NCBI GenBank assembly: GCA_023229945.1
Contig: JALNYH010000009.1
Location: 1 to 64,000, forward strand
Direction: 5' to 3'
DNA length: 64,000 nucleotides
From: Arcobacteraceae bacterium
GTDB taxonomy: Bacteria; Campylobacterota; Campylobacteria; Campylobacterales; Arcobacteraceae
Of this stretch, positions 54,850 to 63,964 are shown in pieces; positions within the stretch are counted from its first letter, which is position 1; each line of letters starts with the position of its first letter. Both the position numbers and the translations under genes were made by a program. The notes beneath the pieces are model-generated. The model was given only the letters and a program-made list of their open reading frames with translations. It was not told the DNA's origin and ran no database searches.

Positions 54850-55509
54850 TTATAACAAATTATGAAAATTTCTTATGTTATTGACCGCTTCAAGTGTATC
54901 ATTGCATATAAATGACGAATATTCTTCTAATTCTTCTTTTGTTCCATAACCACTCAATACTCCAATACATTTAATTCCTGCACAATTTGAAGCAATCAAA
55001 TCTAACTTTGTATCACCAATCATCCAAATATCAAATTGATTAATATTTAGCTTCATCTTATCCATAGCTTTATGAATTGGCTCAGGGTGTGGTTTTGGAT
55101 TTTGCACATGTTCTCGTCCTACTAAACACTCAAAATAATGGTCAATTTTCAAATGTTTTAAAAGTGGCTGAGTGTACAAAGCTGTTTTTGTTGTTACAAT
55201 TCCTAATCTTGCAAAACTTGATGCTAATTCTAAACTCTCTTTTGCATTTTGTAGTAAAAAAGTTTGTGCACATGATATATCTCTGTATCGTAACTTATAT
55301 TCGTCAACAAATAAACTTGTAAATTTTTCATCTACCCCTAAGCTTTGAAACATAATATCAAGTGGATACCCGATAAGCTTTTTTATATCATCAACCAATA
55401 CAAGTCTATCAAATTTTTGTTTTTCAAATACATAATAAAATGTTTCTACAATAGCATCAGTAGAATCTATCACTGTCCCATCTAAATCAAATAATATAAC
55501 TTTTTCCAA
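54850..55509 (-). CDS. HAD-family phosphatase (phosphoglycolate phosphatase-like)
   Basis: 219 residues with HAD motif I FDLDGTVIDST (7-17, nucleophile and acid/base aspartates), motif II in VTTKT, motif III lysine in QNPKPHPEPI and motif IV MIGDTKLDLIAS. The small helical cap between 18 and 80 makes it a C1-type Gph/PpaX-like enzyme, possibly clearing 2-phosphoglycolate or hydrolysing PPi. It diverges from the REC-GGDEF gene; 54701-54849 upstream of porC shows nothing else. Confidence 0.85.
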   Translation of the reverse strand: MEKVILFDLDGTVIDSTDAIVETFYYVFEKQKFDRLVLVDDIKKLIGYPLDIMFQSLGVDEKFTSLFVDEYKLRYRDISCAQTFLLQNAKESLELASSFARLGIVTTKTALYTQPLLKHLKIDHYFECLVGREHVQNPKPHPEPIHKAMDKMKLNINQFDIWMIGDTKLDLIASNCAGIKCIGVLSGYGTKEELEEYSSFICNDTLEAVNNIRNFHNLL

Positions 55510-55593
55510 ATATTTTCCTTATAAAGTTAATCTAAGCATTTATATAATAACATTAAACAATTGAAAACAAAATAAATCAGTGAAGTGAATGAA

Positions 55594-56568
55594 ATGAATA
55601 AATCTATTCTTAAAGGTATTACAATCTTATATGCTGAAGATGAAGATGATTTAAGAATTAATACTGGTAAAATCCTAGATGTTGCTGCAAAACAAGTTTT
55701 TCAAGCTAGCAATGGAGCAGAAGCATATGAAATTTTTTTAACCAATAAAGATAATATTGATTTGATTGTAACAGATATCAATATGCCAAAAATGTCTGGT
55801 CTCTCACTTATAGAAAAAATACACGAAGTAAAACCAGATATTCCTTGCATTATAACAACGGCTTATAATGAAACAGAATTCCTACATCGTGCAATTAATT
55901 TAGGTGTTATTGGGTTTGTTTTAAAGCCACTTGATTTATACAAACTAATCGAAACTTGTATTAAGGCTGTAACACCAATTATTTTAAGGCAAGAACTTAT
56001 AAATAAAAATGAAGAGTTATTACAATTAAATAAAGAACTTGAAGCAAAAGTAGCACTCAGAACTCAAGAGCTTGAAACTTTGGCAAATACTGACCCACTA
56101 ACTGGTATTTCAAATAGAAGAGATTTCTTCAATAAAGCAAATACGCTACTTGTAAATGCAAAATATGACATTTATGCAACAATGCTAGACCTTGATAAGT
56201 TTAAAGTACTAAATGATACATATGGACATGCTTTTGGTGATATAGTACTAAAAAAAATTACTTCATACATCAAGCTATCTTTGAGAAATGAAGATATATT
56301 TGGAAGAATGGGTGGTGAAGAATTTGCAATCTTATGTGAATGTGAATCACGAGAAAATTTTATGAAACAAATGGATAATATAAGACAAGGTGTAGAAGCT
56401 ATTGATTTTGAAAATGATGGGAAAATAATTCATGTTACAATAAGCTTTGGAATAGCTCATAAAGAAGATGATGAAGATATAGATTCTTTGCTCGCTCGTG
56501 CAGATGATGCACTATATGAAGCTAAAGATAATGGTAGAAATACAATTATCTTTAGAAACAGAGGTTAA
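55594..56568 (+). CDS. Response regulator with GGDEF domain (diguanylate cyclase)
   Basis: 324 residues from ATG 55594 (a GTG at 55585 is also in frame; neither has a strong ribosome site). The receiver domain (about 1-120) has YAEDEDDL, phosphoacceptor D in IVTDINMPKMSGL, T in IITTAYN and K in FVLKPLD. A helical linker (about 130-160) leads to GGDEF with active site GGEEF at 240-244 and an RNED I-site five residues before. Expected to make c-di-GMP when phosphorylated. No kinase gene is adjacent. Confidence 0.92.
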   Translation: MNKSILKGITILYAEDEDDLRINTGKILDVAAKQVFQASNGAEAYEIFLTNKDNIDLIVTDINMPKMSGLSLIEKIHEVKPDIPCIITTAYNETEFLHRAINLGVIGFVLKPLDLYKLIETCIKAVTPIILRQELINKNEELLQLNKELEAKVALRTQELETLANTDPLTGISNRRDFFNKANTLLVNAKYDIYATMLDLDKFKVLNDTYGHAFGDIVLKKITSYIKLSLRNEDIFGRMGGEEFAILCECESRENFMKQMDNIRQGVEAIDFENDGKIIHVTISFGIAHKEDDEDIDSLLARADDALYEAKDNGRNTIIFRNRG

Positions 56569-56581
56569 TACCAAATTTGGA

Positions 56582-58135
56582 TTAATCTACTTTTTCCCAA
56601 TCAATTTGATTATGCCAAATACCAGTAAAAGATGGTTCTATATTTTTAATATTTTTGCTCACTGCCGTTATTGCATCTGGAATATATAAGAATATATAAG
56701 GTGAATCTTCCACAATCATAGAAAACATTTGTTTGTAAATTATTGATAGTTTTTGTTGGTCTATAACACTAATTGAGCTATCTATTAATTCATCTACTTG
56801 TGAGTTGTTATATCCTACAAAATTAAATCCACCTACCCTATCAGATTCACTATGCCAAATAGGTTTTGCATCTGGCATCAAAGACATACTCCATCCTAAA
56901 AGTACAGCATCAAAATTTCTAGGATGAACAATAGTATTCAAAAAAGCTTGCCATTCTAAAACTCTAATTTTCATGTCAATTCCAATTTTTTTCAATTGAT
57001 ATTGAATAATTTGTGCTGCATTTACCCTGGTATCATTGCCTGAATTTGTAACTATTTCAAAAACAAATGGATTATTCTCATCATAACCAGCCTCTTTTAA
57101 AAGCTTTTTTGCCTTAACTAAATCAACTTTTGGTGTTTCAATCTCATCATTATATGCAAATGTATTTGGTAAAAAAGGTCCTTTACAAACCTTTCCATAA
57201 CCAAAAAACAATATATCTACCAACTCTTGACGATCTATTGCATATGAAAGTGCTTTTCTTATACGAATATCTTTGAATTTATCTTTTTTAAGATTAAACC
57301 CCATATATGTATAAGAAAAACTTTCTTTTGAAATGATTTGATAATTATCAAAAAAGTTTTCTTCTACTTGTCTTGAAATTTGCAATGGAGACAATCCTCC
57401 TATATCAATACTATTTTGTTTCAACATTAAAAATGTAGTATTAGCATCTGGCAAGAATTTATATAATATTCTATCTATTTTTGGTTTTTTTTCAAAATAA
57501 TCTTCATTTGCTATAAGTTCAATATCTGAAGAAACTTTAAAAGAAGAGAGTTTATAAGGTCCTGTACCTATAGGATTTTTATTAAAACTTGAAGTCATTA
57601 AATCTTGTTCATCTTTTAGGATATGATATGGCAATAAACCTACCATCCATATTTCTAATGCTTTATAGTATGGTTTATGGTACTCTATTTTAATTGTAAG
57701 CTCATCAATCATAGTAACAGATTTTACTACTGCAAAACTTCCAGCAATTGATGTAAAGATTTTAGGTGAGATTATAGTTTCATAAGTAAAAATAACATCT
57801 TTTGCACTAAGCTTTTTGCCATCGTGCCATAAAACATTATCTTTTAAATGAACTATTAAAGTAGTTTCATTTTCAAAATCATATGATGATGCCAAATCTG
57901 TAACTATATTTCCATCTTTATCATATTTGAAAAGTCCATTGAAAAGCCAATTTGAGATTTCACTACTAGCACTATCGTTTGATAATATTGGATTAATCCT
58001 GCTGGGATTTGATGACATTGTAAGATTTAATTGGGATGCGTTTAAAGGGATTAAACAAAAAATAGTAATATATAAAAAATGCCAAAAAGAGATAAATCTT
58101 TTTGGCATAAAAGGAATTTTTGAGAAAGGTTCCAT
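56582..58135 (-). CDS. ABC peptide-type substrate-binding protein (SBP_bac_5)
   Basis: A 517-residue periplasmic protein. The signal peptide (HFLYITIFCLIPLNAS) is preceded by a long basic n-region. Family 5 features are WLFNGLFKYDKDGNIVTDLASSYDF, WHDGKKLSAKDVIFTYE and LSYAIDRQELVDILFFGYG. No permease or ATPase genes are near, so it is an orphan receptor. ATG 58135 overlaps the rpsI stop as TAATG, implying coupling to the ribosomal-protein transcript. Ligand (di/oligopeptide, nickel or other) cannot be told. Confidence 0.88.
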   Translation of the reverse strand: MEPFSKIPFMPKRFISFWHFLYITIFCLIPLNASQLNLTMSSNPSRINPILSNDSASSEISNWLFNGLFKYDKDGNIVTDLASSYDFENETTLIVHLKDNVLWHDGKKLSAKDVIFTYETIISPKIFTSIAGSFAVVKSVTMIDELTIKIEYHKPYYKALEIWMVGLLPYHILKDEQDLMTSSFNKNPIGTGPYKLSSFKVSSDIELIANEDYFEKKPKIDRILYKFLPDANTTFLMLKQNSIDIGGLSPLQISRQVEENFFDNYQIISKESFSYTYMGFNLKKDKFKDIRIRKALSYAIDRQELVDILFFGYGKVCKGPFLPNTFAYNDEIETPKVDLVKAKKLLKEAGYDENNPFVFEIVTNSGNDTRVNAAQIIQYQLKKIGIDMKIRVLEWQAFLNTIVHPRNFDAVLLGWSMSLMPDAKPIWHSESDRVGGFNFVGYNNSQVDELIDSSISVIDQQKLSIIYKQMFSMIVEDSPYIFLYIPDAITAVSKNIKNIEPSFTGIWHNQIDWEKVD

Positions 58136-58524
58136 TATCTTTTCGAAAATTGTGGGCTTCTTCTTGCTTTTTTTCTTCCGTATTTTTTTCTTTCAACAGA
58201 TCTTGAATCTCTTGTTAAAAGACCGTAAGGTTTTAAAATAGTTCTAAATTGCTCATCAAAAGCAACTAAAGCTCTACTAATACCATGTCTTACAGCACCA
58301 GCTTGAGCTGAATATCCACTACCCATTACTTTTACTTTAATATTTACAGATGTTGATTGTTTTGCAACTTCTAATGGTTGCATTACTCTTTTTTTAATAG
58401 CTTCTAAACCACCTAACCATTGATCTAATGTTTGATCATTGATTGTTAGTGTTCCAGTTCCATTTTCAAGCCATACTTTAGCTACAGCTGTTTTTCTTCT
58501 ACCAGTTGCATATACTTTTGCCAT
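58135..58524 (-). CDS. rpsI: 30S ribosomal protein S9
   Basis: 129 residues: [20 protein letters not shown] at the start and [18 protein letters not shown] at the end, whose arginine tail touches the P-site tRNA. ATG 58524 with AAGGA 8 bases upstream is chosen over ATG 58530, which lies only 2 bases from it. Confidence 0.97.
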   Translation of the reverse strand: MAKVYATGRRKTAVAKVWLENGTGTLTINDQTLDQWLGGLEAIKKRVMQPLEVAKQSTSVNIKVKVMGSGYSAQAGAVRHGISRALVAFDEQFRTILKPYGLLTRDSRSVERKKYGRKKARRSPQFSKR

Positions 58525-58529
58525 TATCA

Positions 58530-58949
58530 TTATCCTTTAATCTGTGCAGTGTGTGGATGTGTTTCACCTGCGTATACTTTAAGTTTTTTCAACATTGCAT
58601 TACCAAGTTTAGTTTTTGGAAGCATCCCTCTAGTTGCTAATTTAAATAGCTTCTCAGGGTTTTTGTCAAGCATATCTGACATTTTGTGAGTTTTTGTACT
58701 ACCAAAATAACCAGAGTGTGTATAATAATTTTTTGATTCTAATTTATTACCACTAAATATTGCTTTTGATGCGTTTATGATTATCACAAAATCACCACAA
58801 TCAACATTTGGAGTAAAGCAAGGTTTGTTTTTGCCTCTTAAAATCGTCGCAGCTTCAGTAATAACTCTACCGAAAATCTTTCCGTTTGCATCAAGTACAA
58901 TCCAATCTTTTTGGATCTCTGATGCTTTTGCCATTTTTGTAAATTTCAT
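58530..58949 (-). CDS. rplM: 50S ribosomal protein L13
   Basis: 139 residues with [29 protein letters not shown] and the conserved [39 protein letters not shown]. Early assembly protein of the 50S subunit. GGAG precedes the ATG. First gene of the rplM-rpsI-SBP run. Confidence 0.97.
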   Translation of the reverse strand: MKFTKMAKASEIQKDWIVLDANGKIFGRVITEAATILRGKNKPCFTPNVDCGDFVIIINASKAIFSGNKLESKNYYTHSGYFGSTKTHKMSDMLDKNPEKLFKLATRGMLPKTKLGNAMLKKLKVYAGETHPHTAQIKG

Positions 58950-59102
58950 CTATATCTCCAGATACTTTAAGTTGAGGTGCAATAGTAGTGTAATAAAGCT
59001 TAAAAGATTCTTAATTTAAGGTTGTTTTAAAACAATTAGAAGAATTTGGTGAAAAATCTATTTTTTAAGTCAGATATAATAATAAAAAGAGGTCAATTAT
59101 AG

Positions 59103-59108
59103 TATAAT
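59103..59108 (+). promoter_or_regulatory. -10 element of the phosphate transporter gene
   Basis: TATAAT in TTATAGTATAATATG; another TATAAT lies at 59075-59080. Initiation near 59115 excludes the in-frame ATG at 59109 and supports the start at 59142. Confidence 0.55.
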
Positions 59109-59141
59109 ATGATTACATTTTGGTTACAAAGGGCTAATAGT

Positions 59142-60722
59142 ATGGATATACAAACCATAGGGAAGATAAATAAAGAGACAAAGAAAGTTCAAAGTGATTT
59201 TTCAAAATTTTCTTTAGCATTACTTTTTGTTGCTGTTGTTTTTGTTTGGACATTTACAACGCACGGCACAAGTGATAACAATATATTTTTAATTTTAGGT
59301 GCTATATTTGGTGCTTACATGGCTATGAATATAGGTGCAAATGATGTTGCTAACAATGTAGGTCCAGCTGTTGGTTCTAAGGCATTGACACTATTTGGAG
59401 CTATTTTTATAGCAGCCATATTTGAAGCAGCAGGAGCCTTTATTGCTGGTGGTGATGTAGTAAAAACCATTAAAAATGGTATTATAGATCCAGCTTATTT
59501 TAGTGATCCAAATGTTTTTATATGGGCGATGGCAGCAGCACTTCTTAGTGCGGCTCTTTGGCTTAACTTTGCCACCTCAATAGGTGCTCCTGTTTCAACT
59601 ACACACTCAATTGTAGGTGGTGTCATGGGTGCAGGTGTTGCTTCTGCAGGATTTGCAATAGTTGCTTGGGGAACTATGGGTAAAATTGTAGCTAGTTGGA
59701 TAATATCTCCACTTTTAGGAGGGATAATAGCAGCTGGATTTTTATTTTTTATCAAAAAGAAAATAATATACAAAAAAGATATCATAAGTTCAGCCAAAAA
59801 ATTTGTTCCTATTTTAATTGCAATAATGGCATGGGCATTTATTACATATATTATGCTCAAAGGTGTAAATCAAATTATAAAAATTAACTTTTTAACTGCT
59901 TCAGGTATAGGTTTAGTTGCAGCTATTGGCATATATATTTATGTAAAACCCATTATCGCAAAAAGTAGTGATAAACTATCTCCAGATAGAGCTAGTGTGA
60001 ATACACTATTTAATATACCTCTTATTTTTTCTGTAGCACTTTTAAGTTTTGCACATGGTGCAAATGATGTTGCAAATGCTATTGGACCACTTGCAGCGAT
60101 TCATGATGCTGTACTACATAGTAATATTAGAGGTTCTGTTGCCATTCCATTATGGGTGATGGCAGTTGGTGCTATAGGTATTGTTATTGGACTTGCCCTT
60201 TATGGTCCAAAACTTATCAAGACTGTTGGTAGCGAAATAACTGACCTTGACCAAATAAGAGCATTTTGTATTGCTATGGCAGCAGCTTTAACGGTTATTG
60301 TAGCAAGCCAATTAGGACTTCCAGTAAGTTCGACACATATAGCAATCGGCGCCGTTTTTGGTGTAGGATTTTTAAGAGAGTGGCTACATACTACAGAAAA
60401 GGTTCATTTGATTGAAACTAGAGAAAAATTCAAAAAAGACAAGAAAGAACTTCAAGAATATAATCAACAACTTGATACTCTAATTGCCTTAGAATATAAA
60501 TCAAAAAATGATTATGAGCAAATAGTACTTCTACATAGAATGATTGATGATAAAGAAGAATTAGTAAAGAATGAAAAAAAAGAGTTTAAATCTGCTAAAA
60601 ATGTAGAATTAGTAAAAAGAGATGCCGTGAAAAAGATAATAGCTGCTTGGCTTATCACAGTTCCAGCTGCAGCACTACTAAGTGCAGGGATTTTCTTTAT
60701 GATTAAAGGGATTATGTTGTAA
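59142..60722 (+). CDS. PiT family inorganic phosphate transporter
   Basis: A 526-residue membrane protein starting MDIQTIGKI, with about ten to eleven helices in two inverted halves. Each half carries the PiT signature: NIGANDVANNVGPAVGSKAL near residue 70 and HGANDVANAIGPLAAIHD near 315. Before the last helix is a hydrophilic, coiled-coil-like insert of about 90 residues (EKFKKDKKELQEYNQQLDTL ...), probably cytoplasmic and regulatory. Low-affinity H+- or Na+-coupled phosphate uptake is expected. Monocistronic, convergent with a receiver gene through a shared hairpin. Confidence 0.92.
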   Translation: MDIQTIGKINKETKKVQSDFSKFSLALLFVAVVFVWTFTTHGTSDNNIFLILGAIFGAYMAMNIGANDVANNVGPAVGSKALTLFGAIFIAAIFEAAGAFIAGGDVVKTIKNGIIDPAYFSDPNVFIWAMAAALLSAALWLNFATSIGAPVSTTHSIVGGVMGAGVASAGFAIVAWGTMGKIVASWIISPLLGGIIAAGFLFFIKKKIIYKKDIISSAKKFVPILIAIMAWAFITYIMLKGVNQIIKINFLTASGIGLVAAIGIYIYVKPIIAKSSDKLSPDRASVNTLFNIPLIFSVALLSFAHGANDVANAIGPLAAIHDAVLHSNIRGSVAIPLWVMAVGAIGIVIGLALYGPKLIKTVGSEITDLDQIRAFCIAMAAALTVIVASQLGLPVSSTHIAIGAVFGVGFLREWLHTTEKVHLIETREKFKKDKKELQEYNQQLDTLIALEYKSKNDYEQIVLLHRMIDDKEELVKNEKKEFKSAKNVELVKRDAVKKIIAAWLITVPAAALLSAGIFFMIKGIML

Positions 60723-60743
60723 GTCGTTCTTCTTACGACTTAC
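60719..60743. terminator. Shared hairpin at convergent pit / receiver gene ends
   Basis: GTAAGTCGT 60719-60727 pairs perfectly with ACGACTTAC 60735-60743. The pit TAA (60720-60722) and the last base of the receiver stop (60743) lie in the stem. Confidence 0.65.
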
Positions 60744-61156
60744 TAACACCCTTTACCTTTTTCTCCCTTTAACGCCATATCTACACTACTTATCAAATCT
60801 TTAATCTTAATAGGTTTTTTTAAATAATGCGAAAAATTTTCATGAACATCACTAAAACCATAATCTTCACAAGAATATGCAGATACTGCTATAATTGGGG
60901 TATCAATATTAAGTATTTTTTTCATTTTATTTATTACTTTTGCCATTTCAAGACCTGAAAGCTCAGGCATATTTACATCAGTTATAATAGCACTCACTTG
61001 TTTTGAATGTTGATTATAAGCATAAACACCTTCTTTTCCATTTTTAGCCACAAAAACATCTTTAAAAATATTTTTTAATAGCTCACAAGTATTTTCTCTT
61101 ATAAAATCATCATCTTCAACATATAATATACTAATTTTTTTAAGTTCTGTATTCAT
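60743..61156 (-). CDS. Single-domain response regulator (CheY-like)
   Basis: 137 residues, only a receiver domain: YVEDDDFIREN (acid pocket), phosphoacceptor D in AIITDVNMPELSGLEM, S in IIAVSAYS and K in YLKKPIK. There is no output domain. Proteins of this kind relay phosphate to histidine kinases or other partners; no kinase is nearby. It diverges from the AEC transporter gene. Confidence 0.88.
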   Translation of the reverse strand: MNTELKKISILYVEDDDFIRENTCELLKNIFKDVFVAKNGKEGVYAYNQHSKQVSAIITDVNMPELSGLEMAKVINKMKKILNIDTPIIAVSAYSCEDYGFSDVHENFSHYLKKPIKIKDLISSVDMALKGEKGKGC

Positions 61157-61232
61157 AGTGGTAATTTAGCATTTTTTGTCTTACTTTTAGATAAAATTCT
61201 AAACTTTTAAATATTATATTAAGGAATCACCT

Positions 61233-62135
61233 ATAGAAGCACTTATTTCAATAGCATCTGTTTATTTTTTTATTGTTTTAGGATTTTTAGCAAAAAGAAT
61301 TTTCAAAGATGATATTAATGACAAAACACTTATATTGCTCTCAATTTATTTTTTACAACCAATTTTAACTTTTTGGGGGCTTACACGAGTAGAACTTAAT
61401 TATAATCTAATATATACTCCATTTTTGTATTTTATTATTGTAACTACTGTTTTAATCTTTTCTTTTACGATGGCACGATATATATCTAAAGATAAAAAAG
61501 ACCAATCAATCTTCATAGCATCATCACTTATAGGAAATACTGGAAATCTTGGTATTCCTTTGGGTATAGCTCTTTTTGGAATAGAAAGTGTTGCATATAC
61601 TAGTATGATAAATATTGCAAATATCTTTTTTATATACACAATAGGGATATACTTTTATGCTAAATCAAAGTTCAACCTTCAAAGCTCATTTAAAAATATA
61701 GTAAAAATCCCTATTTTATGGTTTGCTCTTTTTGCTCTAATTTTTAATTATTTTGGATTTACTATACACTCTCAAATCGATACACTGCTAGAAATGGGAG
61801 CTTATAGTGCAATAGTTCTTCAGCTTTTAATATTTGGTATATATCTAAGTGGTGTTACTTTCAAAAGTATCAACTATACCCTTACAATAACATCCAGCAC
61901 AGTTAAGCTTATCTTGCTTCCACTGGTTGGCTTTATAGTTTTAGTACTTTTAGATGTGGATAAAATGATAGCTTCTATTTTAATCATGCAACTTCTTGTT
62001 CCTTTGGCTGTAAATAATGTAAATATGGCTTCACTTTATGATTGCAAACCTTACGATGTGACTATGATAGTAATTGCTAGTTCTATACTATTTATCCCTT
62101 TGCTTTTTTTATATATTCAACTAATAGGCTTTTAA
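61233..62135 (+). CDS. AEC (auxin efflux carrier) family transporter with apparent ATA start
   Basis: 300 residues, about ten membrane helices, with the AEC signature IASSLIGNTGNLGIPLGIALFG. The family N-terminus (EALISIASVYFFIVLGFLAKRIF) is encoded in frame upstream of the first conventional start (TTG 61335), directly after AAGGA and a 7-base spacer. The codon at the start position is ATA, and a TAA lies ten codons further up with no ATG, GTG or TTG between. Either ATA is used or an ATG was changed. Transports organic anions or similar in the family. asnB follows after one base. Confidence 0.75.
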   Translation: MEALISIASVYFFIVLGFLAKRIFKDDINDKTLILLSIYFLQPILTFWGLTRVELNYNLIYTPFLYFIIVTTVLIFSFTMARYISKDKKDQSIFIASSLIGNTGNLGIPLGIALFGIESVAYTSMINIANIFFIYTIGIYFYAKSKFNLQSSFKNIVKIPILWFALFALIFNYFGFTIHSQIDTLLEMGAYSAIVLQLLIFGIYLSGVTFKSINYTLTITSSTVKLILLPLVGFIVLVLLDVDKMIASILIMQLLVPLAVNNVNMASLYDCKPYDVTMIVIASSILFIPLLFLYIQLIGF

Positions 62136-62136
62136 T

Positions 62137-63924
62137 ATGTGTGGAATAGTTGGCTCAAATTTTACCCCAAATACAAACCCAAATTTATTGCTACAAACAA
62201 TGCAAAACAGAGGACCTGACTCTCAAAACTATACTTTTATTAATGATCACTTTTTTGGGCATAGTAGATTAAGTATAATTGACTCAAAAAATATCCATGC
62301 AAACCAACCAATGGTATTTGATGATATTGTAATAGTTTTTAATGGTACAATTTACAACTATCAAGAGTTGAATAAAACTGAAAATTTACAATGTATTACA
62401 AACAGTGATACTGAAACCATATTAAGGCTTTATCAAAAATACAATACAGAATTTCTAAATATGCTAAATGGTGGATTTTCTTTTTGTATTTATGATATAA
62501 AAAAAGAACAATTCTTTTGTGCAAGAGATAGATATGGCAAAAAACCATTTTTTTATTATCATCAAAATGGTCAATTTATATTTAGTTCTTTAATCAAACC
62601 AATTCTTCAAATATTACAAACAACTCCAAAGATAAGTAAAATTGGTTTAAATCAATACCTACAATACTTTGTACCTATAGAAACAAATACTATTTATCAA
62701 GATATATACAAATTAGAAGCAGGGTATTATTTGGTTTATAATTCATCAAGCAATTCCATATTTACGAAAAAATATTATAAAATAAATACAAAAAAAGAGA
62801 TTTTCGATACAGACTTAGCTATAGACCTTATTCATAAAAATCTTCAAGATAGTATTAGCCAAAGAGTAATTGGAGATGAAAAGATTGCAACATTGCTTAG
62901 TGGTGGAGTTGATAGCTCATTAGTAAGTGCTATGTATGCAAAAATATCACAAAATAATATCAATACTTTTAGCATAGGATATGACGAATACAAAAAATAT
63001 GATGAACTCAAATTTGCAAAAATAGTTTCAAAGCATATCAATTCAAACCACACTGAGATTTTACTCTCAAAAAATGAATTTATAGAAAACATAGATGAAT
63101 CAATAGATATTTTAGGGCAACCTCATGGTGATAGTGCTGCAATACCTCTTCAAATACTAAGCCAAACAATAAACCAAATGGGATTTAAAGTAGTTTTAAG
63201 TGGGGAAGGGAGTGATGAGCTTTTTTTAGGTTATCCAACTTATGCAAATATGAATAAATACCATAATTTTCAAACTTCTTTAACCACTTATCAAAAAGAT
63301 TTCTTAAATACCATCGTACAATCACTTCAAAACAATACGAAAGAGAGTGAATACCTAAAAAGAGTAGTCAAAAATGACCCTCTTTATCAATCTTTTGGAG
63401 AAATTTTCAATGACTCTCAAAAAAGCAAGCTGCTACATAAGCCATATTTTTTTAGGCATGATACCAAAAATGATTTTATAAATCATATGAGTTTACTTGA
63501 TTTGAAAATCTGGCTAGGAGATGCTCTTTTGTCAAAAGTAGATGGCATCACTTCACACAATGCAATAGAAGCACGAACTCCATTTTTGGATTTTTACCTT
63601 GTTGACAATGTATTCAAAATAGATACAAAAATAAAACTTGGAAATGAATCAAAACATATAATCAAACAAATTGCAAAAAATTATTTGCCATTAGAAATTG
63701 TATATAGATCTAAAAAAGGATTTTCAAATCCATCAAACGAATGGATACACACTGAATATGGTGATGAAATATTAAAACTTATTTTAAAAGTAAACAATGA
63801 GTGTAATTTTTTTAAAGATGATTATATCAATTTTATTTACACCCAATCAAAAAGTGGTAAATTTAGACAACATTTATGGTCTTTGTATATTTTTGCACGA
63901 TGGTTTAATAAAACCTATTTGTAA
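62137..63924 (+). CDS. asnB: Asparagine synthase, glutamine-hydrolysing
   Basis: 595 residues. The class II glutaminase domain begins at Cys2 (MCGIVGSNF) with RGPDSQNY and the amidotransferase core to about 190. The synthetase domain has the ATP-pyrophosphatase loop LLSGGVDSSLVSAM near 252 and VVLSGEGSDELFLGYP. Converts aspartate and glutamine to asparagine, or amidates a glycan precursor in relatives found in surface-polysaccharide clusters. It follows the AEC gene at one base (TAATATG), suggesting co-transcription. Which of the two roles applies is open. Confidence 0.88.
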   Translation: MCGIVGSNFTPNTNPNLLLQTMQNRGPDSQNYTFINDHFFGHSRLSIIDSKNIHANQPMVFDDIVIVFNGTIYNYQELNKTENLQCITNSDTETILRLYQKYNTEFLNMLNGGFSFCIYDIKKEQFFCARDRYGKKPFFYYHQNGQFIFSSLIKPILQILQTTPKISKIGLNQYLQYFVPIETNTIYQDIYKLEAGYYLVYNSSSNSIFTKKYYKINTKKEIFDTDLAIDLIHKNLQDSISQRVIGDEKIATLLSGGVDSSLVSAMYAKISQNNINTFSIGYDEYKKYDELKFAKIVSKHINSNHTEILLSKNEFIENIDESIDILGQPHGDSAAIPLQILSQTINQMGFKVVLSGEGSDELFLGYPTYANMNKYHNFQTSLTTYQKDFLNTIVQSLQNNTKESEYLKRVVKNDPLYQSFGEIFNDSQKSKLLHKPYFFRHDTKNDFINHMSLLDLKIWLGDALLSKVDGITSHNAIEARTPFLDFYLVDNVFKIDTKIKLGNESKHIIKQIAKNYLPLEIVYRSKKGFSNPSNEWIHTEYGDEILKLILKVNNECNFFKDDYINFIYTQSKSGKFRQHLWSLYIFARWFNKTYL

Positions 63925-63928
63925 GCAA

Positions 63929-63934
63929 TATAAT
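63929..63934 (+). promoter_or_regulatory. -10 element after asnB
   Basis: TATAAT in AGCAATATAATACTA, 31 bases before the ATG of the next gene; initiation near 63941. Confidence 0.5.
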
Positions 63935-63964
63935 ACTAAAATTGTGAATAAATAAGGAGTCAAC

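Noticed and set aside
59495..59860. 121-codon minus-strand frame in the pit gene
   Set aside because: Antisense shadow of conserved PiT signature regions.
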